Below, one piece after another: positions 15,889-24,329 of a stretch of 64,000 bases of DNA. Source of the DNA: Micromonospora alfalfae (GTDB lineage Bacteria > Actinomycetota > Actinomycetes > Mycobacteriales > Micromonosporaceae); the NCBI RefSeq assembly GCF_022230925.1, contig NZ_JAKKFH010000023.1:26139-90138 (forward strand), read 5' to 3'. Below the pieces are notes generated by a model. That model did no database searches. It worked only from the letters and a program-made list of their open reading frames with translations, and was not told where the DNA came from. Numbering within the stretch: the first letter of the stretch is position 1; every line of letters begins with the position of its first letter. The position numbers were made by a program, and so were the translations under genes.

Positions 15889-16892
15889 CGTCCCACCTCG
15901 GCGGTGAGCGGGCGGTGCTGTGCGGTCCGCTGCCGGAGCAGGACGAGCCCGAGGCCCGCCAGGAACCAGGTGCCGAGGATGACGAGAGGTGCGACGGTGT
16001 GTGCGCCGTCGAAGTAGCCGAAGTTGTTGACCGCGCGCACGGCCGCGCCCGGCGGGAGCTTCCCCGAGATCGCCTGCGCCCATTCCGGTAGCAGGTCGAC
16101 CCCGATCGTCGCTCCGCTCGTCGCGTTGCCGATGGTCGTGAGGGTGAGGACGGCGAGAGCGATGCCCGCCGGCCCGAGCCAGGCCCCCAGAGCCTTCGTG
16201 GTGAAGGCGCTGGCCGCGGAGAGCAGGATGAGCGAGAGCGCGAGTAGCGGGAACGGGGCCGTGAGTGAGCCGTAGACCGGGCCCGCGACGGTCGCCGCGA
16301 TCACACCGATCAGGACGGCGAATCCACTCATCGCGTAGAGGCGGTGGCGGAGGCGCACCTTCGCGGTGGCCGCGGTGAGCCCCTGAGCGAGGACGAACGA
16401 CGAGAGGGTGACGCCGAACACCACGTAGAAGGCGGACAGCCCGCGACTGTCGTAGGTCGCCAGCGGCACGATGTCGTTTTCCTGGACGGTCGCCCCCGCC
16501 TTTCTGGCGAGGCCGGCCGCGAGCTGACGCGCCGCCCCGCTCTCGCTGAACCCGCTCGCGCCGGCGTAGTCGAGTGTCAGCGTGGTGGGGGAGGTCGCGC
16601 CGAGGACGGCGACGGCGTCACCATGTCGCACCATGGCCTCGCCGTCCGCGACGCTCGCGACCTCGGTGACGGCCACGGTGTTGCCGAACCCGGCTTGTGC
16701 GGTGGCCGCCAGCTGATGGCTGGCCACGGCGATCGGCAGCTGGCTCGGCTGAGGGCTGCGTTGCAGTCCGACATACACCGCTATGAACGCCGTGCCGATG
16801 ATCAGCCCGGTGATCACGAGCGTTGTCCAGGCTCGGCGCTGGGTGACGACGGGCGACGTTCCGTCGGTACGTGGATCGGGTGGCGACGTCAT
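15885..16892 (-). CDS. Multi-pass membrane protein of the YhgE/DUF3533 type
   Basis: 335 residues. One membrane segment lies near residues 24-44 (TLVITGLIIGTAFIAVYVGL), followed by an extracytoplasmic region of about 130 residues, then about six membrane helices. This build matches YhgE/Pip/DUF3533 proteins, which resemble ABC-2 permeases and often act in export or resistance, here without an ATPase gene nearby. A GAGGAAG ribosome site precedes the ATG. It is divergent from an HxlR regulator whose operators lie in the shared 28-bp gap and start region, which points to inducible expression. Substrate unknown. Confidence 0.7.
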   Translation of the reverse strand: MTSPPDPRTDGTSPVVTQRRAWTTLVITGLIIGTAFIAVYVGLQRSPQPSQLPIAVASHQLAATAQAGFGNTVAVTEVASVADGEAMVRHGDAVAVLGATSPTTLTLDYAGASGFSESGAARQLAAGLARKAGATVQENDIVPLATYDSRGLSAFYVVFGVTLSSFVLAQGLTAATAKVRLRHRLYAMSGFAVLIGVIAATVAGPVYGSLTAPFPLLALSLILLSAASAFTTKALGAWLGPAGIALAVLTLTTIGNATSGATIGVDLLPEWAQAISGKLPPGAAVRAVNNFGYFDGAHTVAPLVILGTWFLAGLGLVLLRQRTAQHRPLTAEVGR

Positions 16893-16907
16893 GGGTGCTT
16901 CCTCGGG

Positions 16908-16913
16908 TAGTGT
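16908..16913 (+). promoter_or_regulatory. -10 box TAGTGT of the HxlR gene
   Basis: TAGTGT ends 7 nt before the ATG at 16921 and there is no ribosome site, so the HxlR message is probably leaderless with transcription starting at or beside the start codon. The first operator begins at the next base. Confidence 0.55.
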
Positions 16914-16930
16914 GGTTTGAATGTCCAACC
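16914..16930. promoter_or_regulatory. Operator O1 overlapping the HxlR start codon
   Basis: GGTTTGA-ATG-TCCAACC is a 17-bp inverted repeat with one mismatch whose spacer is the start codon itself. It differs from the perfect copy 37 bp downstream by a few bases. Confidence 0.65.
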
Positions 16931-17391
16931 AAACGAACCGTAGCACCGACGGTTTGAAAATCAAACCAGGGCGGGACTCTCTCGCTGTGGCGCTCGACGC
17001 GGTCAACGACAGGTGGTCGCTGCACATCGTGCGGGCGCTCGCATTCGGCGCATCGCGGTACACCGAGATCCTCAGAGCCGTCGGCGCGCCCAGGGACGTC
17101 CTCGCCGCCCGACTGCGGAAACTCGCCGAATCCGGCATCCTCCAGGCCCGTGCCACCGAGAACGGCAAGGTCGCGGGGTACGAACTGACCCAGAAGGGCA
17201 AGGACCTCGGGCAGGTCATCCTCGTGCTCAAGCGCTGGGGTGACACCTACAGCGAGGACGACGTGCCGCGAGTCGACTTCATCCACGACGTCTGCGGCCA
17301 GGTCTTCGTCGCCGAGGTGCGCTGCCAGGCATGCGGCAGGCCCCTCCGGTCCGGAGAGCTGTCCTTCGATCAGGAGTCACCGGCATGCTGA
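16921..17391 (+). CDS. HxlR-family transcriptional regulator
   Basis: 156 residues. The winged helix spans about 20-115: DAVNDRWSLHIVRALAFGAS, RYTEILRAVGAPRDVLAARL, then RKLAESGIL, the classical HxlR signature. An unusual C-terminal tail has a C-x2-C pair (VRCQACGRPL), perhaps a small metal site with upstream Cys/His residues. Two 17-bp operators sit on and just inside the start of the gene, and the divergent membrane-protein operon shares the promoter region. The protein therefore probably represses itself and the YhgE-like/VOC operon. Confidence 0.9.
   Translation: MSNQTNRSTDGLKIKPGRDSLAVALDAVNDRWSLHIVRALAFGASRYTEILRAVGAPRDVLAARLRKLAESGILQARATENGKVAGYELTQKGKDLGQVILVLKRWGDTYSEDDVPRVDFIHDVCGQVFVAEVRCQACGRPLRSGELSFDQESPAC
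16951..16967. promoter_or_regulatory. Operator O2 inside the HxlR coding region
   Basis: GGTTTGAAAATCAAACC is a perfect inverted repeat with 7-bp arms and a 3-bp spacer, at codons 11-16 of the HxlR gene. Its centre is 37 bp from that of O1. Confidence 0.7.
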
Positions 17392-17975
17392 GCGAACTGG
17401 AGTTGGCCGACTGGCGGGAGCGGGTGGCCCGGCTGTACCTGTCCGACGTCGACCTGACCGGCTTCCGCGCCGGCCGCGACGAACTCTTCGCCACCCACCC
17501 GCAGAGCCCGATCCCGGTGGCGGAGCGGCCCGGCTTCGCCGGGGTGCGCTACTTCCCGCCCAATCCCGAGGCCGTGGTCGAGGCGCCCCTGCGCTCGGCG
17601 AGCGGTGAGCTGCGCATCGACACCGGTGGCCCGGACGGGGTGGTCGCGTACCGGCGGGTCGCGGTGGCCGAGACACCGTGGGGGCCGCTGACCCTGTGGT
17701 GGATCGAGGCGTACGGGGGCGGGCTGTTCGTTCCGCTGCGCGACGGCACCTGCGGGCCGGAGAGCTACGGCGGAGGTCGGTACCTCACCGACACGGTGAA
17801 GGGCACCTTCGGCCGGGGCGTCGAGCTCCTGCCCGGCGACCGGGTCCGGCTGGACGCCAACTACCTCTACAACCCGAGCTGTGCCTACGATGACCGCTGG
17901 GCCTGCCCGCTGGCACCACCGGAGAACCGGGTCGACGTGCCGCTGCGGGCCGGCGAGCTGGCGTACCACCACTGA
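17385..17975 (+). CDS. DUF1684 family protein
   Basis: 196 residues. It has the DUF1684 features: W-R-x-x-R N-terminal helix (LADWRERVARLY), GVRYFPPNP, GGRYLTDTVKGT, and the closing LDANYLYNPSCAYDDRWACP that carries two cysteines. Members form a small beta-rich fold of unknown function in many bacteria. The ATG has AGGAG 8 nt upstream and overlaps the end of the HxlR gene by 7 nt, so it is probably cotranscribed with it. A hairpin follows the stop codon. Confidence 0.85.
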   Translation: MLSELELADWRERVARLYLSDVDLTGFRAGRDELFATHPQSPIPVAERPGFAGVRYFPPNPEAVVEAPLRSASGELRIDTGGPDGVVAYRRVAVAETPWGPLTLWWIEAYGGGLFVPLRDGTCGPESYGGGRYLTDTVKGTFGRGVELLPGDRVRLDANYLYNPSCAYDDRWACPLAPPENRVDVPLRAGELAYHH

Positions 17976-17979
17976 ACGG

Positions 17980-18011
17980 CCGCCCGCCCCGGGCGCTGCC
18001 GGGACGGGCGG
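17980..18011. terminator. Hairpin between convergent genes
   Basis: CCGCCCG pairs with CGGGCGG (7 bp) with further G/C pairing inside, between the DUF1684 gene and the convergent stress-protein gene. Confidence 0.55.
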
Positions 18012-18022
18012 TCGGTCGTCGC

Positions 18023-18610
18023 TCAGCGGGCGTTCGCCGCCGAGCTGGGCATCTGCATCCGACCGAGCAGCTGTCGCGCCTGGTCGGCGAGTTGCGCGTC
18101 GACGGTCACCGCGTACTGGCCGGCACGCAGCGAGCTGGCCGAGGTGAAGTCGCGCTGCCCGCCCGTCATGGCGTGCGCGACAGCGCCGAACACGGCACCC
18201 CAGATCGCACCGATGACCAGCCCGACCAGGATCACCGCCAGCCAGTTGCCGACGGTGAAGATGCCGAACAACAGGCCGATGAAGAGCCCGAACCAGGCGC
18301 CGGTGCCGGCGCCGAGCAGGCCGGCGCGACCGGTGGTCATTCGCCCGAGCACCGTCTCCACCAGGGTGAGGTTGGTGCCGACGATGGCGCTGTGCTCCAC
18401 CGGGAAGCGGTTGTCGGCCAGGTAGTCGACGACCCGCTGCGCGGTCGGATAGTCCGGGTACGAGCCGATCGTCACTGTCGGCGGGCCGGCCTCCGGCCCG
18501 TGGCCGTCCCCGGCCGGTGTCGACAGGCGACCGGCCGGCCCGGTTGGAAGCAGGTCGCCACCCTGTGTGCCGGACCGCCAGGCGGCGGTCGGCCCCGAAG
18601 CTGACGTCAT
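18023..18610 (-). CDS. General stress protein 17M-like protein with glycine-rich membrane core
   Basis: 195 residues. The first 45 residues are disordered and proline/glycine-rich. The YflT/GSP17M motif follows (VTIGSYPDYPTAQRVVDYLA, then FPVEHSAIVGTNL), and then two hydrophobic stretches rich in glycine (LLGAGTGAWFGLFIGLLFGI and LVIGAIWGAVFGAVAHAM). Related proteins are induced by SigB-type stress sigma factors; such a sigma factor is encoded at 8244-9068, though I see no clear SigB-type promoter here. The ATG has GGAGG 6 nt upstream. Biochemical role unknown. Confidence 0.8.
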   Translation of the reverse strand: MTSASGPTAAWRSGTQGGDLLPTGPAGRLSTPAGDGHGPEAGPPTVTIGSYPDYPTAQRVVDYLADNRFPVEHSAIVGTNLTLVETVLGRMTTGRAGLLGAGTGAWFGLFIGLLFGIFTVGNWLAVILVGLVIGAIWGAVFGAVAHAMTGGQRDFTSASSLRAGQYAVTVDAQLADQARQLLGRMQMPSSAANAR

Positions 18611-18721
18611 GAGCATCCTCCCTCGTCAGCTCGCCGGGTTCCCGTCCAGGCCGACCGGTAACGCGGTCTGGACCGTCGGGCGGGAGGGGAATGGGCGCGG
18701 ACTGCCCGGGTAGGCACTCAG

Positions 18722-20554
18722 GTGGAGAGCGGACAGATCAGCGACTACGGTTTCCTCGCCGACGGCCGCACCGCGGCGCTGGTGGACGCCTCGGGCTCGG
18801 TGAACTGGTGGTGCCCTGGCCGGTTCGACGCTCCGTCGGTGTTCGGGCGGCTGCTCGACGACGGCGCGGGGCACTGGTCGATCCGGCCGGAGGCCGATTT
18901 CACCGTCGAACGGAGCTACCTGGAGGACACCCTGGTGTTGCGGACCGTCTTCCGCACCGCGCAGGGGGAGGTCGCGCTCACCGACGCGCTCGCCTTCGAG
19001 CCCGGCTCGCGAGGTCACGACATCGGGATGCACCCACCGCAGGTGCTGGTCCGTAGCGTGCAGGGACTCTCCGGTGCGGTGCCTATGCGGGTGCACTACC
19101 GTCCGCGCTTCGAGTACGGGCGCACCATCGCGTACCTGGTCGAGCGTGAGGACATGCTCGAGGCCATCGCCGGGGCCGCGCGGCTCACCTTCCGCAGCAG
19201 CGTGCGGTTGGCGTGCGGCGACGATGGCGATGCCGCAGCGACGTTCACCGTCCGCGCCGGCACGACCCACAACTTCAGTCTCGGGTACGCCCCGACCTAC
19301 GACGCCCCACTGCCCGAGGTGCCGGACGCCGACCAGACGATCGCCGACACCGTCGCCGGCTGGCGGTCCTGGACCGACGAGCATCCCTACCAGGGACTCT
19401 ACGCCGAGGAGGTGCGGCGCAGCGGACTGGTGGTGCAGGGCATGACGTACCGGCCCAGCGGCGCGGTGGTGGCCTCGGTGACCACCTCGCTGCCCGAGGA
19501 GCTCGGCGGGGACCGCAACTACGACTACCGCTACGTCTGGGTGCGCGATTTCAGCCACACCCTGCGGGCGCTGTGGCGGTCGGCGTGCTTCGACGAGGTG
19601 CGGCGACAGTTCGCCTGGTTGGGCCGGGCGATGGGCCGCATCGACGACAGGCCGGTGCCCATCATGTACGGGGTGCTGGGGGAGCGGGACCTCACCGAGC
19701 ATCGGCTGGAGCAGCTCGGCGGTTATCGCGACAGCCCGCCGGTGGTGATCGGCAACGACGCGTGGCGGCAGCGGCAGAACGACATCTACGGCGCGGCCAT
19801 GGACGCTGCCTGGCTGATGCGCGACCAGCTGGAACCGTTCGACCCGGAGGTCTACCACCTGCTCCGGGTGCTCGCCGATCAGGCCGAGCGGGACTGGAAA
19901 CAGCCGGACGCGGGGATGTGGGAGGAGCGTGGAATCCAACACCACCACGTGTCCTCGAAGGTGGAGTGCTGGGTAGCGCTGGACCGGGCGGTCCGGTTCG
20001 GCGACCAGCTCGGCGGGCCGCAGGACCTGGTCCGCTGGACGGCCGCTCGGGACGAGGTGCGCGCGGCGGTCCTCAAGCGGGGGTGGAGCGACCGGCTCCA
20101 GTCGTACACCGGGATTTTTGATTCCGACGAGCTGGACGCGTCGGTGCTGGTGATGCCGCTGGTGGGCTTTCTGCGGGCCGATGACCCGCGGATGCGCTCG
20201 ACGGTCCGCGCGGTGGAGCGGCGACTGTCGCGCGACGGCCTGCTGCGGCGCTGGGACGGCGACCCGGCGGGCTTCATCATCTGTTCGTTCTGGCTGGTGA
20301 GTTGCCTGGCGTTGGCCGGCGAGCGGGATCGGGCGCACGAGTTGTTTCGCGATCTGGCTGGTCGGGTCAACGACCTGGGCCTGTTCGCCGAGCAGATCGA
20401 CCAGCAGACCGGGGAGCAGCTGGGCAACTTCCCGCAGGCGTTCTCGCACATCGGTCTCATCAATGCCGCCGGTGTGCTCACCGACGTCGAGCAGGACCCG
20501 ACGTTGCGCGAGTGCGGGATGCCCCCGGCGCACTTCACCCCGACGCGTCGCTGA
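18722..20554 (+). CDS. GH15 family glycoside hydrolase (trehalase/glucoamylase type)
   Basis: 610 residues, the usual size. The N-terminal beta-sandwich begins ISDYGFLADGRTAALVD, followed by WWCPGRFDAPSVFG. The (alpha/alpha)6 barrel has YDYRYVWVRDFSHTL, the catalytic-acid region GMWEERG near residue 400 followed by SSKVECWVALDRA, and the second glutamate region FAEQID near 557 with GNFPQAFSH. Mycobacterial and other actinobacterial homologues of this cytoplasmic type are trehalases; others cleave isomaltose or glucans. There is no signal peptide. The GTG start at 18722 has no ribosome site; a TAGGCA box ends 5 nt before it. Confidence 0.88.
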   Translation: MESGQISDYGFLADGRTAALVDASGSVNWWCPGRFDAPSVFGRLLDDGAGHWSIRPEADFTVERSYLEDTLVLRTVFRTAQGEVALTDALAFEPGSRGHDIGMHPPQVLVRSVQGLSGAVPMRVHYRPRFEYGRTIAYLVEREDMLEAIAGAARLTFRSSVRLACGDDGDAAATFTVRAGTTHNFSLGYAPTYDAPLPEVPDADQTIADTVAGWRSWTDEHPYQGLYAEEVRRSGLVVQGMTYRPSGAVVASVTTSLPEELGGDRNYDYRYVWVRDFSHTLRALWRSACFDEVRRQFAWLGRAMGRIDDRPVPIMYGVLGERDLTEHRLEQLGGYRDSPPVVIGNDAWRQRQNDIYGAAMDAAWLMRDQLEPFDPEVYHLLRVLADQAERDWKQPDAGMWEERGIQHHHVSSKVECWVALDRAVRFGDQLGGPQDLVRWTAARDEVRAAVLKRGWSDRLQSYTGIFDSDELDASVLVMPLVGFLRADDPRMRSTVRAVERRLSRDGLLRRWDGDPAGFIICSFWLVSCLALAGERDRAHELFRDLAGRVNDLGLFAEQIDQQTGEQLGNFPQAFSHIGLINAAGVLTDVEQDPTLRECGMPPAHFTPTRR

Positions 20555-20633
20555 GGCCGGACTTTTGTGTAAATCTTGACAACTTTCGATCCGACGACGC
20601 GAAGTTCTATCGCTTTCCAGTGAAAGACGTTAA

Positions 20634-20695
20634 TGTCCGGGACACCCTGCGGTGCTCCTCCAGTCGGCGGGAGCGGCACCGAGATCCCCCGGACA
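20634..20695 (+). promoter_or_regulatory. Leader inverted repeat before the sugar dehydrogenase gene
   Basis: TGTCCGGG at 20634-20641 can pair with CCCGGACA at 20688-20695, ending three bases before the GGAGG ribosome site. Upstream, 20560-20632 is A/T-rich with a TTGACA at 20576-20581 and CTTTC-CAGT-GAAAG at 20613-20626. I see no well-spaced -10 box. The leader may be structured, but this is weak evidence. Confidence 0.3.
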
Positions 20696-20707
20696 GCTGG
20701 AGGTCTC

Positions 20708-23584
20708 GTGTCCCGCACACCGCGCCGACGTCTCGTCAGCGCCACCACACTGCTCACCGTCCTGATCGCCCTCTGCCTCGTCCCGCAGGCAGGCGTTCTA
20801 CCGGCCGCCGCGTCCCCGGCCCAGGCCGTTGCCCTCGCCCCGCCCCCCACCAGCGGTTTCGAGAAGGTCGCCCTCGACGGCGGCCTCTCCATGGGCGAAC
20901 CGATCGAACTGGCCGTCGCGCCCGACGGCAAGGTCTTCTACATCAACCGGGGCACCAGCAGCGCCGGTGGCCAGGTCCGCCTCTACAACCCGGCGACCAG
21001 GTCCACCACTGTGGCCCTGACCCTGGCGCTGGACGCCCGCTTCGAGGACGGCCTGATCGGCATCACACTGCACCCGAGCTTCGCGAGCAACCACTGGGTC
21101 TACCTCTTCTACTCGCCGAAGGTCACCCCACTCGTCAACCGGATCAGTCGGTTCACCTTCAACCCGTCCACACTGCAGCTCGACCCGGGCAGCGAGGACC
21201 CGCTGATCGAGTGGCCTACCGAACGTGATCTCTGCTGCCACTCGGCCGGCTCGATGAGCTGGGACACCGCCGGCAACCTGTACTTCGCCGTGGGCGACAA
21301 CACCAACTCCGGCGGCGACTCCGCCGGGATGGCCCCGATCGACGAGCGGACGAACCGCAACGCCCAGTACGACGCCCAGCGCACCTCCGGCAACACCAAC
21401 GACCTGCGCGGCAAGATCAACCGGATCCATCCGGAGAACGACGGCAGCTACACCGTCCCCGCCGGCAACCTCTTCGCCGCGGGCACCGCCCGAACGCGCC
21501 CGGAGATCTACGTGATGGGCGTGCGCAACCCGTACCGGATCTGGGTGGACCGCAAGGCCAACAACACCCTCTACTGGGGTGAGGTCGGCCCCGATGCCGG
21601 CACCGACCTCGCCAACCGTGGCCCGGCGGCCTACGACGAGTTCAACCGGGCCAACGGGCCCGGCAACTACGGATGGCCGTACTGCGGTGGCCCCAACGTC
21701 GCCTACAACGACTGGGACTTCGCCACCGCCACACCGCGTGGCTGGTTCCCCTGCGGCGGCTCGACCGGCCCGGTCAACAACTCACCCCGCAACACCGGCG
21801 TCCAGCAGCTTCCGCCGACGAAACCGGCACTGGTCTGGGAGCAGCACGGCGGCAGTGAGGACTGGCCGGCGCTGGACAACCCGGGTGGGTGCGGGTCGCC
21901 CAACCACGTGGAGGTCTACCACTACGACCCGAACCTCGTCTCGGACGCGAAGTGGCCGGCGTACTACGACAACAAGTGGCTGATCTCCGAGTACTGCCGT
22001 AACTGGATCAAGGAGGTCCAGTTCGACAACGGCAACCCGTCCACCGGCACGCCGACAGTCATCGAGCCGGTGCTCGCCGGCATGAAACTCGTCCACCCGA
22101 TCGACTGGCAGTTCGGCCCGGACGGTTCGCTCTACCTGCTGGAGTACGGCAGCGGCTACTTCTCCGGCGCGGTCGACGCCGGTCTCTACAAAATCAACTA
22201 TGTCCAGGGTGGCCGGTCGCCGGAAGCCAAGGCCACCATCAACCGGGACAACGGCCTGGCCCCGCTCTCGGTGACCTTCTCCAGCGCCGGCAGCTCGGAC
22301 CCGGACGGCGACCCGCTGACGTACGCGTGGGACTTCACCAACAACGGCAGCACCGACTCGACAGCCGCGAACCCGTCCTTCACGTACTCCGCCAACGGCA
22401 GCTACAGCGCCCGGCTCACAGTCAACGACGGCACCGGCCGCAGCGCCACCACACTGGTGGCGGTGGTGGTCGGCAACAACCGTCCGACGGTCACGTTGAC
22501 CGGCCTGCCCGCCGGCGGGCTCTTCGACTGGGGGCAGGACCTGACGGTCGGCGCCACGGCCAGTGACCCGCAGGACGGCACGCCGGCCTGCTCGACGGTG
22601 GTCGTCCGGGCCGCGCTGGGCCACCAGGAGCACGCCCACGAGGAGGGGGAGGGGACCGGCTGCGGCGCGACCTTCAACACCGGCCCGGTGCACGCCGGCC
22701 CCGACTCGGTGCTGTTCTTCGTCCTGCGGGGCAGCTACACCGATCGCGGCGCGACCGGCTCGGCCGCACTCACCGGTGAGCAGGAGATCAGCCTCTACCC
22801 GAAACAGTGGCAGGCCGAGCACTTCGTCCAGCTCAACGGCCCCAAGGTGATCGACCAGGCGGCGGCCGAGGGTGGCAAGCGGCTGGGTGACGTCCAGAGC
22901 GGCGAGAGCGTCCGGCACCACGCGGTGAGCCTCAAGGGAATCACCGGCGTTCGGGCCCGGGTCTCCTCCGGCGGCCCCGGCGGCACCATCTCCTTCCGGT
23001 ACGACTCACCGACCGGCACCGAGGTCGCCCGGATCGCGGTGCCGAACACCGGCGGCTGGGACAACTACACCGAGCTGAGCACCACCGTGACCAAGCCCGA
23101 CGACGGCACCCACGACCTGTACCTGGTCGTCACCGGCGGCAGCGGGGCGTTGCTGGACGTGGACAGCTACACCTTCACCGGCCCGGGCGTCGGCACCGGC
23201 GGGGCGCGCACCGGTGAGGTCAAGGCCCTCGGCAAGTGCGCGGACATCGCCTCCAGCCAGACCGCGAACGGCACCAGGGTGCAGACCTGGACCTGCAACG
23301 GCACCGCCGCCCAGCGCTGGACCCTGCCCGGCGACGGTACGGTGCGAGGGCTCGCCAAGTGCCTGGACGTGAAGGCGAGCGGCACCACCGACGGCACCCT
23401 CGTGCAGCTCTACGACTGCAACGGCAGCGGGGCCCAGCAGTGGGCCGCCCAGTCGGACGGCAGCCTGCGCAACCCCCAGTCCGGGCGTTGCCTGGACATT
23501 CCCAACTCGGACCTCACCGACGGCCGGCAACTGCGGATCTGGACCTGCAACGGCACCGGGGCGCAACGCTGGACCCTGCCGTGA
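20708..23584 (+). CDS. Secreted PQQ-type glucose/sorbosone dehydrogenase with PKD, CBM6-like and ricin-type domains
   Basis: 958 residues. A signal peptide (TPRRR, then VSATTLLTVLIALCLVPQAG, and cleavage after AAAS or PAQA) is followed by a six-bladed beta-propeller of the GSDH family (about 50-500; GEPIELAVAPDGKVFYINRG, FEDGLIGITLHPSF, VMGVRNPYRIWVD). Next come a PKD domain (about 515-590), a segment, a CBM6-like beta-sandwich starting WQAEHF, and a C-terminal three-part ricin-type lectin with repeated CLD(V/I) and Q-x-W motifs. It should oxidise a sugar or aldose outside the cell while bound to polysaccharide; the cofactor (PQQ) is inferred from the family. GTG start with GGAGG 4 nt upstream. 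Confidence 0.88.
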   Translation: MSRTPRRRLVSATTLLTVLIALCLVPQAGVLPAAASPAQAVALAPPPTSGFEKVALDGGLSMGEPIELAVAPDGKVFYINRGTSSAGGQVRLYNPATRSTTVALTLALDARFEDGLIGITLHPSFASNHWVYLFYSPKVTPLVNRISRFTFNPSTLQLDPGSEDPLIEWPTERDLCCHSAGSMSWDTAGNLYFAVGDNTNSGGDSAGMAPIDERTNRNAQYDAQRTSGNTNDLRGKINRIHPENDGSYTVPAGNLFAAGTARTRPEIYVMGVRNPYRIWVDRKANNTLYWGEVGPDAGTDLANRGPAAYDEFNRANGPGNYGWPYCGGPNVAYNDWDFATATPRGWFPCGGSTGPVNNSPRNTGVQQLPPTKPALVWEQHGGSEDWPALDNPGGCGSPNHVEVYHYDPNLVSDAKWPAYYDNKWLISEYCRNWIKEVQFDNGNPSTGTPTVIEPVLAGMKLVHPIDWQFGPDGSLYLLEYGSGYFSGAVDAGLYKINYVQGGRSPEAKATINRDNGLAPLSVTFSSAGSSDPDGDPLTYAWDFTNNGSTDSTAANPSFTYSANGSYSARLTVNDGTGRSATTLVAVVVGNNRPTVTLTGLPAGGLFDWGQDLTVGATASDPQDGTPACSTVVVRAALGHQEHAHEEGEGTGCGATFNTGPVHAGPDSVLFFVLRGSYTDRGATGSAALTGEQEISLYPKQWQAEHFVQLNGPKVIDQAAAEGGKRLGDVQSGESVRHHAVSLKGITGVRARVSSGGPGGTISFRYDSPTGTEVARIAVPNTGGWDNYTELSTTVTKPDDGTHDLYLVVTGGSGALLDVDSYTFTGPGVGTGGARTGEVKALGKCADIASSQTANGTRVQTWTCNGTAAQRWTLPGDGTVRGLAKCLDVKASGTTDGTLVQLYDCNGSGAQQWAAQSDGSLRNPQSGRCLDIPNSDLTDGRQLRIWTCNGTGAQRWTLP

Positions 23585-23634
23585 CCGCCCCCTGACCGGC
23601 TCGGCACCCGTACCCGAGCGTCGATGACGCACGG

Positions 23635-23662
23635 GGCCGGGCGGCGGAGGCGGAGCCCGGCC
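23635..23662. terminator. Hairpin after the sugar dehydrogenase gene
   Basis: GGCCGGGC pairs with GCCCGGCC (8 bp) around a 12-nt loop, 50 bp after the stop codon. A second weaker pair, CCACCC/GGGTGG, follows it. Confidence 0.55.
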
Positions 23663-23715
23663 GTCCACCCACGTCCCCCGGGTGGGCGGCCGGGTCTCGG
23701 GGGACAATGCCGGGT

Positions 23716-24216
23716 ATGCGGCTGGTGCTCACGGCGGACACCCACGTACCGAAGCGGGCCCGGGACCTACCCGGGCCCCTCTGGGCGGCCATCGAGGCGG
23801 CCGACGTGGCGGTGCACGCCGGAGACTGGGTGAACGAGGACCTGCTCGACGCCATGACCGCGCGATCGCGCCGACTGGTCGGTGTGTACGGCAACAACGA
23901 CGGCCCGGCGCTGCGCGCCCGACTGCCCGAGGTGGCCCGGGTCGAGCTGGACGGCCTGCGGGTCGCTGTGGTGCACGAGACCGGGCCCCGGACCGGCCGG
24001 GAGAAGCGGTGCGCGGCCCGCTTTCCCGACGTCGACCTGCTGGTGTTCGGGCATTCGCACATCCCCTGGGACACCGAGGCGCCCGGTGGGCTGCGCCTGC
24101 TCAACCCCGGCTCACCCACCGACCGCCGCTCCCAACCCCACGCCACCTACCTAACCGCCGAGGTGCACGCCGCCACCCTCACCAAGGTCCACCTGCACCG
24201 CCTACCCCGCCCCTGA
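23716..24216 (+). CDS. YfcE/MJ0936-type metallophosphoesterase
   Basis: 166 residues with the calcineurin-like metal motifs in order: LTADTHVPKRA (D-x-H), HAGDW (GDxx), GVYGNND (GNxD) and VFGHSHIPWD (GHxH). It uses two metal ions to cleave phosphodiesters. The start at 23716 gives the usual N-terminus MRLVLTADTH; GACAAT ends 7 nt before it, so the message may be leaderless. An ATG 9 nt upstream is possible. The substrate is unknown. Confidence 0.85.
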   Translation: MRLVLTADTHVPKRARDLPGPLWAAIEAADVAVHAGDWVNEDLLDAMTARSRRLVGVYGNNDGPALRARLPEVARVELDGLRVAVVHETGPRTGREKRCAARFPDVDLLVFGHSHIPWDTEAPGGLRLLNPGSPTDRRSQPHATYLTAEVHAATLTKVHLHRLPRP

Positions 24217-24240
24217 CCTGGCCCCGCCCCGCCTCTCACC

Positions 24241-24313
24241 CGCGATCTTGCACTTGCTGTCGACGATTTGCGCCCTGTGTGGCCTTTGTCGCGACAGAAA
24301 GTGCAAGATCGCG
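24241..24313. repeat. Long intergenic palindrome, family A
   Basis: CGCGATCTTGCACTT at 24241-24255 pairs perfectly with 24299-24313. After one G/A mismatch CTGTCG at 24257-24262 pairs with CGACAG at 24292-24297, giving a 22-bp arm with a 29-nt loop. It sits between convergent genes (phosphoesterase and DUF3072) and may double as a terminator. Its build closely matches a second, sequence-unrelated palindrome at 39743-39802. The length and near-perfect symmetry go beyond an ordinary terminator, so I treat it as a dispersed palindromic element. Confidence 0.7.
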
Positions 24314-24329
24314 TGGAGGGGGGTCGGGG

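Noticed and set aside
18626..20533. 635-codon minus-strand frame opposite the GH15 gene
   Set aside because: The GH15 frame on the plus strand has clear family motifs over its full length; the opposite frame has none.
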